The position numbers and the translations under genes are program-made. Shown here piece after piece: positions 8,162-17,102 of a DNA stretch of 64,000 bases. The stretch is from Roseburia sp. (GTDB lineage Bacteria > Bacillota > Clostridia > Lachnospirales > Lachnospiraceae): contig JAGBEG010000002.1 in the NCBI GenBank assembly GCA_017937095.1, positions 62,001 through 126,000 of the forward strand. Reading direction: 5' to 3'. The first letter of the stretch is position 1, and each line of letters begins with the position of its first letter. The notes beneath the pieces are model-generated. The model searched no databases and was not told the origin of the DNA. It was given only the letters and a program-made list of their open reading frames with translations.

Positions 8162-8974
8162 TTATGAGTCTGTACCGGAATACTGTCTTGCGCCTTTCAT
8201 CCAGACGAGGTAGCTTAAATACACCAACACAATTCCATAGAATGGCGTAAGGTACGTAAGTACCGTTACCTCCTCGGGACGTATGACATATAAGCTCGGA
8301 TAGTACGCCATAAAGCCGATTGGTATGACAAACGTAAATATAATCTGAAATGCCCTGTTAAAAATTTTAATCGGATATCGTGCATAATCCTTAAATTTAA
8401 ACATTAAAATCATAAGCTGCGAGGTGCCTCCCGACATCCAGAAGCTGGCAGACGCTGCAAAGTTCATAATCGCGATCATGAACAGGGATGCGGAAATCAC
8501 ACCGACGAAAAAACCTGCAATATTTCGAAAGGACAGCAGAATGCCAAGCTTATTCCACGAGTAGACCACTGTAATCACTCCAAATATAAACTGCCCCACT
8601 CCCTTGATATCAAACACCTCCGAAATAAAGTAGAAAAACAGATTAATCGGTCGAAAACAATATTTCATAAAGTTCCCGGTATACAAGGCTTCCATCAGGT
8701 TCCAGTTATTATCAAAAAAGCATTGCACCGGCGTCATCGCCATCAAAGAGAAACCATACAAAAACAATACCTCATAATAATGCCATCCCTTAATTTCCGG
8801 GAAATTCTGAAACAAAATCCAGAAGGATATAAATCCCGCCACATCGGTAAACAATATACCGATCGTGGAGATGATAAAATCCGCCCGGTAACTCATCTTG
8901 CTCTTTAAATCCTGCAACAAAATCATTTTATAGATATGGGCATAATAAGCAAATCCCCGTTTTTCTTTTTTCAT
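8162..8974 (-). CDS. ABC-2 type transporter permease
   Basis: 270-residue membrane protein with about six helices, resembling the DUF990/ABC2_membrane_6 permeases. The start is the ATG at 8974 (MKKEKRGFAYY), which has GGAGGGTGA just upstream; an earlier in-frame ATG at 8989 lies in the preceding gene. It overlaps the other permease gene. Together with the ATPase at 9803 it should form an exporter; substrate unknown. Confidence 0.85.
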   Translation of the reverse strand: MKKEKRGFAYYAHIYKMILLQDLKSKMSYRADFIISTIGILFTDVAGFISFWILFQNFPEIKGWHYYEVLFLYGFSLMAMTPVQCFFDNNWNLMEALYTGNFMKYCFRPINLFFYFISEVFDIKGVGQFIFGVITVVYSWNKLGILLSFRNIAGFFVGVISASLFMIAIMNFAASASFWMSGGTSQLMILMFKFKDYARYPIKIFNRAFQIIFTFVIPIGFMAYYPSLYVIRPEEVTVLTYLTPFYGIVLVYLSYLVWMKGARQYSGTDS

Positions 8975-8978
8975 ATTT

Positions 8979-9806
8979 TCACCCTCCATTCACGGTCAGC
9001 CCTTTGACGGAACCCTTCCAGAACAACCTGCTGATTCCGAGCATTACTGCCAGCCAAAAGAGCTGTATACCAAGGCTTGTCATATAATCCGGCAACTGCA
9101 TGGTCTTATCGGTCAGAATATGAAGCGGTATATGATAAATTGCCTGAAACGGAAGTACATCCACGATTTTCCGAAACACCTCCGGGAAAAACGCCAGAGG
9201 AATTGTAGCGCCGGATAACAATGACACCACCACTTCCTTCATGATATTCACACCCCAGACAGACTGGGTATAAAAGCAGATAATTCCCACAAAAAAGTCA
9301 ATGCAGAAATTGACTCCGATTGCCAGCAGAATGCTCACCACGAAGAAAAGCAGATTTATTCCAAGCGCAATACTTCCCTTTGTCACAAAATATACAATGA
9401 GAAACGTTGGCATAAACGTAACGAAAAAGGATATGACACAGTTGCCTAATCTGGAAAAAAACAAAAACGGCTGGTACTCTATCGGCCTTGTCAGATACAG
9501 TACGATCTGACCTGTCTGGTAATCGTCCCCAATCCGGTATACTACAAACGTATCCATGAAATTGAACATCGCCGCCGCCAGAACAAGATAGATCATGGTG
9601 TCATAGAAGCTCATCCCATTCACTGTATCTACCGGGCTTGAATCAAAAATTGCCCTCCATAAAAAATAGATGATCAGCAGATAGATGAGATTACCTGCAA
9701 TCCGCAGAAATGTACTCGCGCGAAACGATAATGCTTCCATAATACTTCCCCGCAAAACCGCCGCATATCTTTTTAAAGAAGCCCCCGGCTTGTTCCCGTT
9801 ACTCAT
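8979..9806 (-). CDS. ABC-2 type transporter permease
   Basis: 275 residues with about six membrane helices after a short basic N terminus. It resembles the same ABC-2 permease family as its neighbour but is not a close duplicate. The ATG overlaps the ATPase stop codon by 4 bp, so ATPase and both permeases are translationally coupled. The two-permease, one-ATPase set is the usual make-up of this exporter class. Confidence 0.85.
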   Translation of the reverse strand: MSNGNKPGASLKRYAAVLRGSIMEALSFRASTFLRIAGNLIYLLIIYFLWRAIFDSSPVDTVNGMSFYDTMIYLVLAAAMFNFMDTFVVYRIGDDYQTGQIVLYLTRPIEYQPFLFFSRLGNCVISFFVTFMPTFLIVYFVTKGSIALGINLLFFVVSILLAIGVNFCIDFFVGIICFYTQSVWGVNIMKEVVVSLLSGATIPLAFFPEVFRKIVDVLPFQAIYHIPLHILTDKTMQLPDYMTSLGIQLFWLAVMLGISRLFWKGSVKGLTVNGG

Positions 9807-10849
9807 ACAATCCCTCCCTCATAGATTTTGCGGATCACACGTTCCGTCGATATCTCCTGCAGATTCATATCTGCAATCTGCCGCTGTTTCTGAATACAGT
9901 TCACCACATCCATCATATGTACTTCTTCCTCATTGATCAGAATCTGTATCCAGTTCTCCTCCATAGATACAGCAATCGATTCAGACCCCGCAAATTCCGA
10001 CCTTAGCCACGCTTCCACCTCTAAAGCCTGCTGCTGTAACACCTCGTTATCCAAATCCTCCGCGTGCCTGTCGAACTGTATCTGAATGGTACGGTACGCG
10101 CCAAAATAGCTTCTCAGATGCTCAATGTCGTTATCATAAATCATCCTGCCCTTATCAATGATAACGATTCTCTTACACAGCGCGTCCACATCTCCCATGT
10201 CATGTGTAGTCAGAATAATCGTCGTCCCCTTCTCCTTATTCAGCCTCCCCACCAATTCTCTGATTTTACTTTTCATGGACACGTCCAGCCCAATCGTCGG
10301 CTCATCCATAAACACGATACTTGGATTATGCAGAAAAGCCGCAAGAATATCGCACAGCGTGCGCTGTCCTAATGACATCTGGCGCACAGGCTTATGGTAG
10401 AGCTCGCTTGCCCCCACCAATGCGTCATAATACTCCAGATTATCCTTAAAATCCCTGTCACTGATCTGGTAAATTTCTTTTAAAATGCGGAAGGATTCGA
10501 TGACCGGGAGCGCCCACCAAAGCTGGCTTCTCTGCCCAAATACAACGCCGATGTCCTGCGCATTTCTGGTGCGGTTCTCATACGGCACCCTGCCATTTAC
10601 AAGGATTTCGCCGCTCGTCGGCTCCAATACGCCTGTCATCATCTTAATCGTCGTCGATTTTCCTGCGCCGTTGGGTCCTAAATATCCCACCATTTCCCCC
10701 GGCATAATGTCTATCGTCACGTCATTTACTGCTTTTAGTATCTGATAATCTCTGGAAAAAAGGTCACGGATGCTTCCCCTTATCCCTTCCCGCCGTTTTA
10801 ATACTTTAAATTCCTTGTTAATATCTGCCATCTTAATGATTGCTTCCAT
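9803..10849 (-). CDS. ABC transporter ATP-binding protein (ABC-2 exporter)
   Basis: 348 residues. Walker A is GPNGAGKSTT, the signature MSLGQRTLCD is typical of this exporter group, and Walker B is IVFMDEPTIGLD. An extension of about 110 residues follows the ATPase core, as in the DUF990-linked ATPases. The ATG at 10849 is preceded by AAAGGGG and seven T; this ribosome binding site is part of a hairpin arm (see 10854-10907). Drives export through the permeases at 8162-9806. Confidence 0.9.
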   Translation of the reverse strand: MEAIIKMADINKEFKVLKRREGIRGSIRDLFSRDYQILKAVNDVTIDIMPGEMVGYLGPNGAGKSTTIKMMTGVLEPTSGEILVNGRVPYENRTRNAQDIGVVFGQRSQLWWALPVIESFRILKEIYQISDRDFKDNLEYYDALVGASELYHKPVRQMSLGQRTLCDILAAFLHNPSIVFMDEPTIGLDVSMKSKIRELVGRLNKEKGTTIILTTHDMGDVDALCKRIVIIDKGRMIYDNDIEHLRSYFGAYRTIQIQFDRHAEDLDNEVLQQQALEVEAWLRSEFAGSESIAVSMEENWIQILINEEEVHMMDVVNCIQKQRQIADMNLQEISTERVIRKIYEGGIV

Positions 10850-10853
10850 AAAA

Positions 10854-10907
10854 AAACCCCTTTCCCAGAACTCATTTTCTCAAAATAAATTCTAGCAAAA
10901 GAGGTTT
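10854..10907 (-). terminator. terminator-like hairpin overlapping the ABC ATPase ribosome binding site
   Basis: Minus strand: AAAAAACC-CTTT pairs with AAAG-GGTTTTTT across about 25 bases (one mismatch in the arms). The 3' arm plus T-run ends directly before the ATG at 10849, so the Shine-Dalgarno AAAGGGG is inside the stem. It can act as the terminator of the aminotransferase operon (stop at 10984) or as a structure that blocks translation of the ATPase gene. Confidence 0.5.
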
Positions 10908-10983
10908 TTTCATAATATCGTGCGTATTTTATTTCGGTATGTTTTTTTTAGTTTTTTCTGGCGATCCCATGCTCACAGATTCC

Positions 10984-12333
10984 TTACCATATTTTACGGA
11001 TCGAAACAAGGGAATCCCGGAATGCCTCTGCACAGATGTCAATCACGCTCTCATCCATAGGCGTAGACAGCGCGATCAGACCTCTGGGCGCTAAGAAGAT
11101 TCCCCGTTTCAACATTTCAAGATGGATGATCTTGCACAGATCCTTATTCTCCCGCGTAACATCTGTATAATTCCGGGGAATCCCTTTGATAAAATGATAA
11201 TTCATAAGGGAGCCTGCCCTTGTGACGCATCCCTCCATTCCCACAGACCGGATGGCATCCTCCATCTTTGTCTGCAGACGGATCGCCAGTTGTTCCAGAC
11301 GGTCACAATCCGCCTGCTTATACTGCATCAATGCTGCGTACCCCGCTGCCATGGTAGCACGATTTCCGTTAAATGTGCCGCTCTGTGTAACCGGGTCCTT
11401 CCCGGCGGCGTTAAAGACCTCCATAATCTCTCTGCGTCCTCCCACCGCGCCGACCGGAAGACCGCCGCCGATTATTTTACCAAAAGCGGCGATATCCGGT
11501 ATTACTCCATACTTTTTCTGCGCGCCGCCCTCGGAAAGCCGAAACGCCTGCACCTCGTCAAAAATCAGCAATACATGATATTTTTCGGTGAGAGCGCGAA
11601 GTCCCTCCAAATACTCCTTTTTTGCCGGAATCACGCCGCCTGCTCCAAGAAAAGGCTCTACGATCACCCCTGCAATGTCATCCGCATGACTGCTCAGCAC
11701 CTTTTCCATCGCAGCCAGATCGTTGTAAGGAACAATATACATTTCCTCTGCGAGCTTGTCGCTGACGCCCCGGATATCCGGCTTTGGAATCAGCATGTTT
11801 TGGGGATGCTCATAATCCATGACCGGCGGAGTCACATTGTACTCCATCATATCTGTAGTTCCATGGTAGCCTCCCAGCATCTTTACAATCCCGTTTTTCC
11901 CGGTAAAAACCTTTGCCGCCCTGGTCGCAAACAGCGTCGCCTCCGTTCCCGAATTGCAAAAGCGGACGCTGTCAACGCAGGGAACTCTCTCGCAGAGAAG
12001 CTCGGCAAGTTTTACCTGCTCCTCCATGCCCGCAGGTACGGCAGTTCCCTTTTTTGCGGCGTCGCATATCGCATTCGCAATCTTTTCATTGGCATGTCCG
12101 TGGATCAGGGATGTGTAATTGTTGAGAAAATCATAGTAGCTATTTCCATCGACATCTATCAGCCGGCATCCCCTGCCGCTCTCTATGGTCAACGGATATG
12201 GCGGATAATACGAGACGGTTCGTGTCTCACCGCCCGCCAGATACTTCGCCGCCTTTTTGAATGCCCTTCCCGAAATGGGCGTGCGCTCTATGTATTCTTC
12301 CTTCAGTTTCTCATAATATTGTTCCAGACTCAT
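10984..12333 (-). CDS. class III PLP aminotransferase, glutamate-1-semialdehyde aminomutase-like
   Basis: 449 residues, fold type I PLP enzyme. Visible features: the cofactor phosphate-binding region NSGTEATLFATRAAK, the aspartate motif LLIFDEVQAFRL, and the Schiff-base Lys in FGKIIGGGLPVGA. The overall pattern is closest to glutamate-1-semialdehyde 2,1-aminomutase-like enzymes, but there are no haem genes nearby, so catabolic transamination of an amino compound is more likely. Good ribosome binding site (GGAGGG). It is the distal gene of the cluster that starts with another aminotransferase at 16753. Confidence 0.85.
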   Translation of the reverse strand: MSLEQYYEKLKEEYIERTPISGRAFKKAAKYLAGGETRTVSYYPPYPLTIESGRGCRLIDVDGNSYYDFLNNYTSLIHGHANEKIANAICDAAKKGTAVPAGMEEQVKLAELLCERVPCVDSVRFCNSGTEATLFATRAAKVFTGKNGIVKMLGGYHGTTDMMEYNVTPPVMDYEHPQNMLIPKPDIRGVSDKLAEEMYIVPYNDLAAMEKVLSSHADDIAGVIVEPFLGAGGVIPAKKEYLEGLRALTEKYHVLLIFDEVQAFRLSEGGAQKKYGVIPDIAAFGKIIGGGLPVGAVGGRREIMEVFNAAGKDPVTQSGTFNGNRATMAAGYAALMQYKQADCDRLEQLAIRLQTKMEDAIRSVGMEGCVTRAGSLMNYHFIKGIPRNYTDVTRENKDLCKIIHLEMLKRGIFLAPRGLIALSTPMDESVIDICAEAFRDSLVSIRKIW

Positions 12334-12371
12334 GCTGTTTCCCCCTCCTTACCGTATTTGGCTTTGAACCG

Positions 12372-12968
12372 TCATTCCAAATTAAAATGCAGTTTTGCAA
12401 TCTGCACAATTGCCTGCGCCGTTCCTTCCACACCTAAGGTTCCGCTGTCTAACATCGCATGGATATGGTTCATATCATTCGGAAGATACCCGGCATATTT
12501 TAAATGATAACTGTCTCTTGCCTTGTCGACTCCCTTGATTCTTTTGAGCGCTTCCTCCGGCTCGAGATTCAGTACATCGACACAGTTCTTGATACGGCTG
12601 CCATAAGATGCATATACAAATATGTTCAATATATTTTCATTGTTGCGGAGAACATAATCTGCACAGCGTCCGACAATCATACAGGAAGACTTGTCCGCCA
12701 GATTCATGATAATCTTTTCCTGCTCCTCAAAGATACGGTCGCGGATTTCCGATGTTCCATTTCCCAGCGGGAACTGCATTCCTAAGAATTTTCCTCCATG
12801 GCTCTCCTCTTCCTCACTGATCTTCGATATAGGTACGCCCATCTTTTTCGCTGTCTCATCCACAATGTCTCTGTCATAATATTCGATATTCAGAAGCTGC
12901 GATACCCGCTGTGCCACCTGACGCCCCAGACTGCCAAACTGACGGTTCAAAACAATCACGTATTTCAT
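12372..12968 (-). CDS. cytidylate kinase-like protein
   Basis: 198 residues resembling the cytidylate-kinase-like family (PF13189), annotated widely in Clostridia without a proven substrate. The nucleotide-binding loop is RQFGSLGRQVAQ, followed by YYDRDIVDETAKKMG; a second conserved part is CMIVGRCADYVL. True cytidylate kinases have GxGKGT at the loop, so CMP kinase activity is doubtful. It lies 33 bp after the solute-binding protein gene and 38 bp before the second aminotransferase gene, inside the amino-compound cluster, so it may phosphorylate a pathway metabolite. Substrate unknown. Confidence 0.75.
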   Translation of the reverse strand: MKYVIVLNRQFGSLGRQVAQRVSQLLNIEYYDRDIVDETAKKMGVPISKISEEEESHGGKFLGMQFPLGNGTSEIRDRIFEEQEKIIMNLADKSSCMIVGRCADYVLRNNENILNIFVYASYGSRIKNCVDVLNLEPEEALKRIKGVDKARDSYHLKYAGYLPNDMNHIHAMLDSGTLGVEGTAQAIVQIAKLHFNLE

Positions 12969-13001
12969 TTTCCTGTTCCCCCTTCTCTCAGAAATTTTCC
13001 A

Positions 13002-13904
13002 TTACTGCGCAAGGTTCTTCGTATGCCCTTCCTCGACTCCGCAGAACACCGTGGAACTCATATTCCACTTATCAAAAATTGCCTGCAGTCTTCCGTCTTC
13101 TTTCATTTCATTTAATACCGCGTTAAATTCTGCGACAAACTCCTTCTCTGACGCACGGAACCCGAAACCGGCAACCGCATCCTCAAGCTGCGGCGTGTAG
13201 CTGTCCAGATACTTCAGATTCAGATTCGAGTCCTCCCCCATTGCCGGCGCTGCTGCAAAACAATCACACAGAACACAGTCCGCCTGACCGGTGCTTACCG
13301 CCTGAAACGTCAGGTCATTGGAGGTGTAATAGTCCAAAGCCGCTATTTTGCCGTCTGCCAGCATTGCATCGGCTAAATCTGCCGCTACAGAGCCGGTGCA
13401 GACCGCCATCTTTTTGTCCCGCAGATCATCTTCCGATGTGATATCCGAGTCTGCGCGAATTAAAATACAGTCGTTCTCGTAATAGCATACATCACTGAAA
13501 TATACGCCCTGATTCATTCTTTCTTCGGTAATGTACATTCCGTCGCAGGTACAGTCAACATTGCCGTTATTCAGTTCAAGGATGACCGACTCGTAAGCGG
13601 TAGGCTTTACCTCAATATTTTCAATTCCCAGCTCATTTAAAACCGCCACCAGAATATCATAGTCAACGCCAATCATTTCTCCCGCTTCATCCTCGTAAAT
13701 ATAAGGGGCAAAGAGATCCGCTCCAATTACGAACCCATTTTCGCGATAGCCTGCAAGCGTCTCACTCACCGTGCCATCTGAAACAGACGCCGCATCGCCG
13801 CTTCCGGTATCCGTGCTGTCTGCCGCAGGTTCCGATGAACCGCACGCACAGAGAGTAACCGTCATAACCGCCGTCAGCATCATTCCTAAAAATTTTTTCT
13901 TCAT
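13002..13904 (-). CDS. amino acid ABC transporter substrate-binding lipoprotein
   Basis: 300 residues from the ATG at 13904, which has GGAGG eight bases upstream. Lipoprotein signal: basic MKKK, hydrophobic stretch and lipobox ending at Cys21 (LCAC). The mature part is a family 3 solute-binding protein: DLFAPYIYEDEAGEMIGVDYDI, the GMYITEERM region and a two-lobe layout ending near residue 290. It should sit on the outer membrane face and deliver a polar amino acid or related amine to the permease and ATPase encoded upstream in the same operon. Confidence 0.92.
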   Translation of the reverse strand: MKKKFLGMMLTAVMTVTLCACGSSEPAADSTDTGSGDAASVSDGTVSETLAGYRENGFVIGADLFAPYIYEDEAGEMIGVDYDILVAVLNELGIENIEVKPTAYESVILELNNGNVDCTCDGMYITEERMNQGVYFSDVCYYENDCILIRADSDITSEDDLRDKKMAVCTGSVAADLADAMLADGKIAALDYYTSNDLTFQAVSTGQADCVLCDCFAAAPAMGEDSNLNLKYLDSYTPQLEDAVAGFGFRASEKEFVAEFNAVLNEMKEDGRLQAIFDKWNMSSTVFCGVEEGHTKNLAQ

Positions 13905-13954
13905 AATCATTTCCTCCTTCAAAATATATGTAAACAATTTAACGTTACCAAGGT

Positions 13955-14635
13955 TCAGCGTTTCGCATGATTCAGTTTTTTCTCCAAAATTCTCACCACC
14001 TGAGAAAGCGGCAGGCTTATGATCAGGTAGAGCAGTGCCAGTAGTGTATATGCTTCTATTGTCTGAAAGGTCTTTGCCGCATAGTTTTTCGTAACAAGCA
14101 GCATCTCTGCTACGGATATGGACGCTAAAATCGAAGTATCTTTTATCATCGTAATCAGATAGTTTCCGAACACCGGAATCGAATTTCGAACCGCAGGCGG
14201 AATGACAAACCGCAGCATCACATGGCTCTTCTTAAACCCTAACGCAAGTCCCGCTTCTACCTGTCCATGATCTACGGCAAGGATCGCGGAGCGGATCACC
14301 TCCGACATATAGCAGGCGTAATTTAAGCCGAAGCCCAAAATACCCGCCGTCACTGCTGAAATCGAAATACTCATTCCCATCAGCTTAAAAAGCGCGGGAA
14401 ACACAAAATAAATATAAAAACACTGTACCAGCAGCGGCGTACCCCGGATAAACTCTACAATTACCAGCAAAATGGCATTTAAGGCTTTCTTGCTGCTCAA
14501 TCTGCCAAGCGCAATCAGAAAACCGAGCACAAATGCCAGGATAAAGGCAAGCGCCGTGATCTGCAGCACTACCAGCAGGGAACTCATCAGTTTCGGCATC
14601 AGGTTTACAAATGCATCTCCAAAATTAAGTGCCAT
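13955..14635 (-). CDS. polar amino acid ABC transporter permease
   Basis: 226 residues of the HisM/GlnP family with five predicted helices. The cytoplasmic coupling loop (EAA motif) reads EAGLALGFKKSHV. It starts 3 bp after the ATPase gene stop codon. A single permease gene implies a homodimeric channel. Confidence 0.92.
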   Translation of the reverse strand: MALNFGDAFVNLMPKLMSSLLVVLQITALAFILAFVLGFLIALGRLSSKKALNAILLVIVEFIRGTPLLVQCFYIYFVFPALFKLMGMSISISAVTAGILGFGLNYACYMSEVIRSAILAVDHGQVEAGLALGFKKSHVMLRFVIPPAVRNSIPVFGNYLITMIKDTSILASISVAEMLLVTKNYAAKTFQTIEAYTLLALLYLIISLPLSQVVRILEKKLNHAKR

Positions 14636-14638
14636 CGC

Positions 14639-15391
14639 TTACTCCTCCTCTTCCTTTAAGACACGCGCCAGAAATTCTTTGGTTCTGGGGTTTTTCGGAC
14701 GGGTAAAAATCCCATCCGGCGTGCCTTCTTCCGCTACATAGCCGTCAGCCATAAAGATCACTCTGTCCGATACCTCTCTGGCAAATTGCATTTCATGGGT
14801 TACTACAATCATCGTCATGCCGGACGCCGCGATATTGCGCATGACTTCAAGCACATCGCCTACCAGTTCCGGATCGAGCGCACTTGTGGGTTCATCAAAC
14901 AATAAAACGTCCGGATGCATTGCCAGAGCTCTCGCGATGGCAACCCGCTGCTGCTGACCGCCGGAAAGCGTCTCAGGATATGCCCCGGCAAAGGATTTCA
15001 ATCCGACCTTTGACAAAAGTTCCAGCGCCTCTTCCTCCGCAGCCTCCTTTTCCACCTTGTTGAGCGCCATAGGCGCTACGGTTATATTCTTCATCACAGA
15101 CTTATTCAAAAAAAGATTGAAGCGCTGAAAAACCATTCCCACCTTCCTGCGGTACTCATGCGCCGCAAATTTCGGAGCGGTAATATCCGCGCCCTCATAT
15201 AAAATCTGACCGTCCGTGGCGGTTTCAAGAAGATTTAAACATCTTAGGAAGGTACTTTTCCCGGAACCGGAAGGTCCGATGATGCACACGACCTCACCCT
15301 TGCGGATTTCCATATTGATATCCCGCAGCACCTGCAGCTCACCAAAGTTTTTCTTTAAATTTTTAATCTCAAATACTACCTGTTCTTCCAT
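14639..15391 (-). CDS. polar amino acid ABC transporter ATPase (GlnQ-like)
   Basis: 250 residues from the ATG at 15391, with GAGGAG five bases upstream; a GTG two codons earlier is possible but lies too close to that site. Walker [11 protein letters not shown], signature [10 protein letters not shown], Walker [13 protein letters not shown] and the H-loop VVTHEMQFA are all intact. Energises import with the permease and lipoprotein that follow. Confidence 0.93.
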   Translation of the reverse strand: MEEQVVFEIKNLKKNFGELQVLRDINMEIRKGEVVCIIGPSGSGKSTFLRCLNLLETATDGQILYEGADITAPKFAAHEYRRKVGMVFQRFNLFLNKSVMKNITVAPMALNKVEKEAAEEEALELLSKVGLKSFAGAYPETLSGGQQQRVAIARALAMHPDVLLFDEPTSALDPELVGDVLEVMRNIAASGMTMIVVTHEMQFAREVSDRVIFMADGYVAEEGTPDGIFTRPKNPRTKEFLARVLKEEEE

Positions 15392-15427
15392 AAGCACTCC
15401 TCGCAGTCTTTCTAAACAATGCGTCCC

Positions 15428-16753
15428 TTAAGAAAGCACTTCCAAAAGTGATTTCTCCAGAATAGCGACCAGTTCATCCATTTCTTCTGCCGTTACGTCA
15501 AACGAAGTTCCCATCATAATTGCGTCGCCCTGTACACCGCGATCCATATTTACGGAGGTCATAATAATCAGTCCGTTCTCCATACAGGCTTTGAAAATCT
15601 TTTCCGCAATTCTTTCTGATCTGGGATAACATTCCTTCGTTTCCTTGTCCTTGACAATCTCAATTGCCTGCATCAGTCCCATGCCGCGGACATCGCCAAT
15701 GAACGGATACTTCTCTTTCAGCGCCTCCAGTTTTTCTCTTAAATAACTGCCCTGCTTTCTGACATTTTCCAGAAGGTCCTCTTCCTCGATAATTTCCAGC
15801 GTCTTTTTGACAACTGCAGAGGCAATCGGATTCCCCGCCCAGGTATGACCGACCGGAAAGCCTCCTGCCTTTTCTATGGGAGCGGCAGCCTTCCCGGTAC
15901 ATGCCACACAGCCAATCGGAAAATATCCTCCGCCCATGGACTTTGCGAGCGCCACAATATCCGGCGTCACTCCGTACTGCTCAATCGCAAGCATAGATCC
16001 CGTTCTCCCCGAGCCGCACATCACCTCATCCAGAACCAGCAGCACATCGTATTTGTCACAAATCTCCCGGATTCGCTTATAGTAAGCCTTGGGCGGCGTC
16101 ACACATCCCATTGTGGTTCCGACCACTGTCTCACAGATAAAAGCCGCCACCGTGTCGGGTCCTGCCGTCAAAATCGCGGTTTCTAACTCGTTGGCGCATT
16201 CCATTGCGCAATTTTCGGGGCTTTTCCCCGCCCAACAGCGATAACAATACGGCGGCATAATGTGACCGTCTTCTCTTAAAATGGCAGCAAATTCTTTTCT
16301 TCTGCCGGGGTTGCCTCCATAAGCAAGCGCGTCCGTCGTGTACCCATGATAGGACATCCAGCGCCCTATGATCTTATTTTTCCCCGGCTTTCCCTGATGA
16401 TAAAAGTGAAGTCTCGCGAGCTTCGTCGCGCACTCGGTCGCCTCCGTACCTCCGGACACCAGAAAGAACTTATCCATCGCAGGGAAATTTTTCTTAAGTA
16501 CATCGGTTGCTTCGTTTACAATCTTTGAGCTGACATGATGTCTGTGCACAAAGGAAATCTCCTCCGCCTGCTTCTTCATCACCTCCGCCATCTCGCTTCT
16601 GCCATAGCCAAGGCTGGTGCTGACAGAGCCTGCGCAGCCGTCAATATATCGCTTGCCATCCTCATCATAGAGATAAATTCCTTTTCCCTTCACAATTAAG
16701 GGATAATCGAAATCCGTCTCAAAATAGAGAATATTCGGATGATTCTTTACCAT
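15428..16753 (-). CDS. class III PLP aminotransferase, BioA/YodT-like
   Basis: 441 residues starting at the ATG at 16753 (MVKNHPNILYF) behind AGGAGG; the frame stays open upstream for 68 codons but enters a terminator and repeat, so those are not used. Motifs: VSGGTEATECATKLAR, the aspartate motif LLVLDEVMCGSGRTG, the Schiff-base Lys in LAKSMGGGYFPIG, and the GHTWAGNP block. These fit omega-aminotransferases of the BioA/YodT type. First gene of the importer-containing operon; the imported amino compound is the probable amino donor. Confidence 0.88.
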   Translation of the reverse strand: MVKNHPNILYFETDFDYPLIVKGKGIYLYDEDGKRYIDGCAGSVSTSLGYGRSEMAEVMKKQAEEISFVHRHHVSSKIVNEATDVLKKNFPAMDKFFLVSGGTEATECATKLARLHFYHQGKPGKNKIIGRWMSYHGYTTDALAYGGNPGRRKEFAAILREDGHIMPPYCYRCWAGKSPENCAMECANELETAILTAGPDTVAAFICETVVGTTMGCVTPPKAYYKRIREICDKYDVLLVLDEVMCGSGRTGSMLAIEQYGVTPDIVALAKSMGGGYFPIGCVACTGKAAAPIEKAGGFPVGHTWAGNPIASAVVKKTLEIIEEEDLLENVRKQGSYLREKLEALKEKYPFIGDVRGMGLMQAIEIVKDKETKECYPRSERIAEKIFKACMENGLIIMTSVNMDRGVQGDAIMMGTSFDVTAEEMDELVAILEKSLLEVLS

Positions 16754-16874
16754 AGCGTTCGCCTCCTTTTTTATAAAAAGAATCTGGCTCTGCCGGATTC
16801 CCCGCGCCCGAGCGGTGCCGTTTACGGCTATTTCCCATTCCGCGAGGTGCGCATCCCGCCCGGCAGGGCTTTTT

Positions 16875-16931
16875 GCTCTATAGGACTCAGTATTTTCATG
16901 CTTTATAACAACATGGTAGTTCCTATAGAGC
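16875..16931. repeat. 57-bp element with 10-bp terminal inverted repeats, copy 1
   Basis: Ends are GCTCTATAGG and CCTATAGAGC, perfect inverted repeats that extend a further four bases as TTTT/AAAA with a single interruption. The 37-bp core is conserved with the copy at 36026-36082, which has exactly the same total length, and with part of 2891-2926. On the minus strand it starts directly after the T-run of the terminator at 16933-16974, and lies about 120 bp upstream of the aminotransferase start. No known element was recognised. Confidence 0.75.
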
Positions 16932-16932
16932 G

Positions 16933-16974
16933 AAAAAAAAGACGCCCGCACAGCCAACTGTGCATGACGTCTTT
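16933..16974 (-). terminator. intrinsic terminator, possible attenuator
   Basis: Minus strand: stem AAAGACG (16968-16974) with CGTCTTT (16938-16944), inner stem CACAG/CTGTG, followed by eight T. It is about 130 bp past the pucR stop codon and can end that transcript. It also lies directly downstream of the promoter predicted at 16989-17018, so transcripts from that promoter toward the aminotransferase would have to read through it. Confidence 0.75.
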
Positions 16975-16988
16975 GTCATCGTATGCCC

Positions 16989-17018
16989 ATTATAAAGCAA
17001 ATCGAACGGACAAGTAAA
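16989..17018 (-). promoter_or_regulatory. predicted promoter before the aminotransferase operon
   Basis: Minus strand TTTACT (17013-17018), an 18-bp spacer and a perfect TATAAT (16989-16994). Start of transcription would be near 16982, only a few bases before the terminator hairpin. A TTGTCC sequence, also seen in the two palindromes at 17051 and 18311, lies between the boxes. Confidence 0.5.
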
Positions 17019-17050
17019 TAATCCTCTCAAACAATATTTTTCCTATATTT

Positions 17051-17067
17051 TTGTCCAAAAAGGACAA
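17051..17067. promoter_or_regulatory. palindrome TTGTCC-N5-GGACAA, candidate PucR-type operator
   Basis: Perfect 6-bp arms around five A. It lies about 33 bp upstream of the -35 box at 17013-17018, a usual place for an activator, and resembles the 17-bp site at 18311-18327 upstream of the regulator gene. Binding by the PucR-like protein is inference. Confidence 0.4.
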
Positions 17068-17102
17068 CAACCAATAATTTTTCTTCTTACAACGACACTT
17101 AT

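Noticed and set aside
10984..12333. Annotation as hemL for haem synthesis
   Set aside because: No haem pathway genes nearby, and the operon points to amino-compound catabolism; family-level call kept instead.
11122..12507. Plus-strand frame of 461 codons opposite the aminotransferase gene
   Set aside because: Antisense shadow of a clear PLP enzyme gene; Cys/His/Arg-rich with no domain pattern.
12372..12968. Annotation as true cytidylate kinase (cmk)
   Set aside because: The P-loop lacks GKGT and the context is not nucleotide metabolism; only the cytidylate-kinase-like family is supported.
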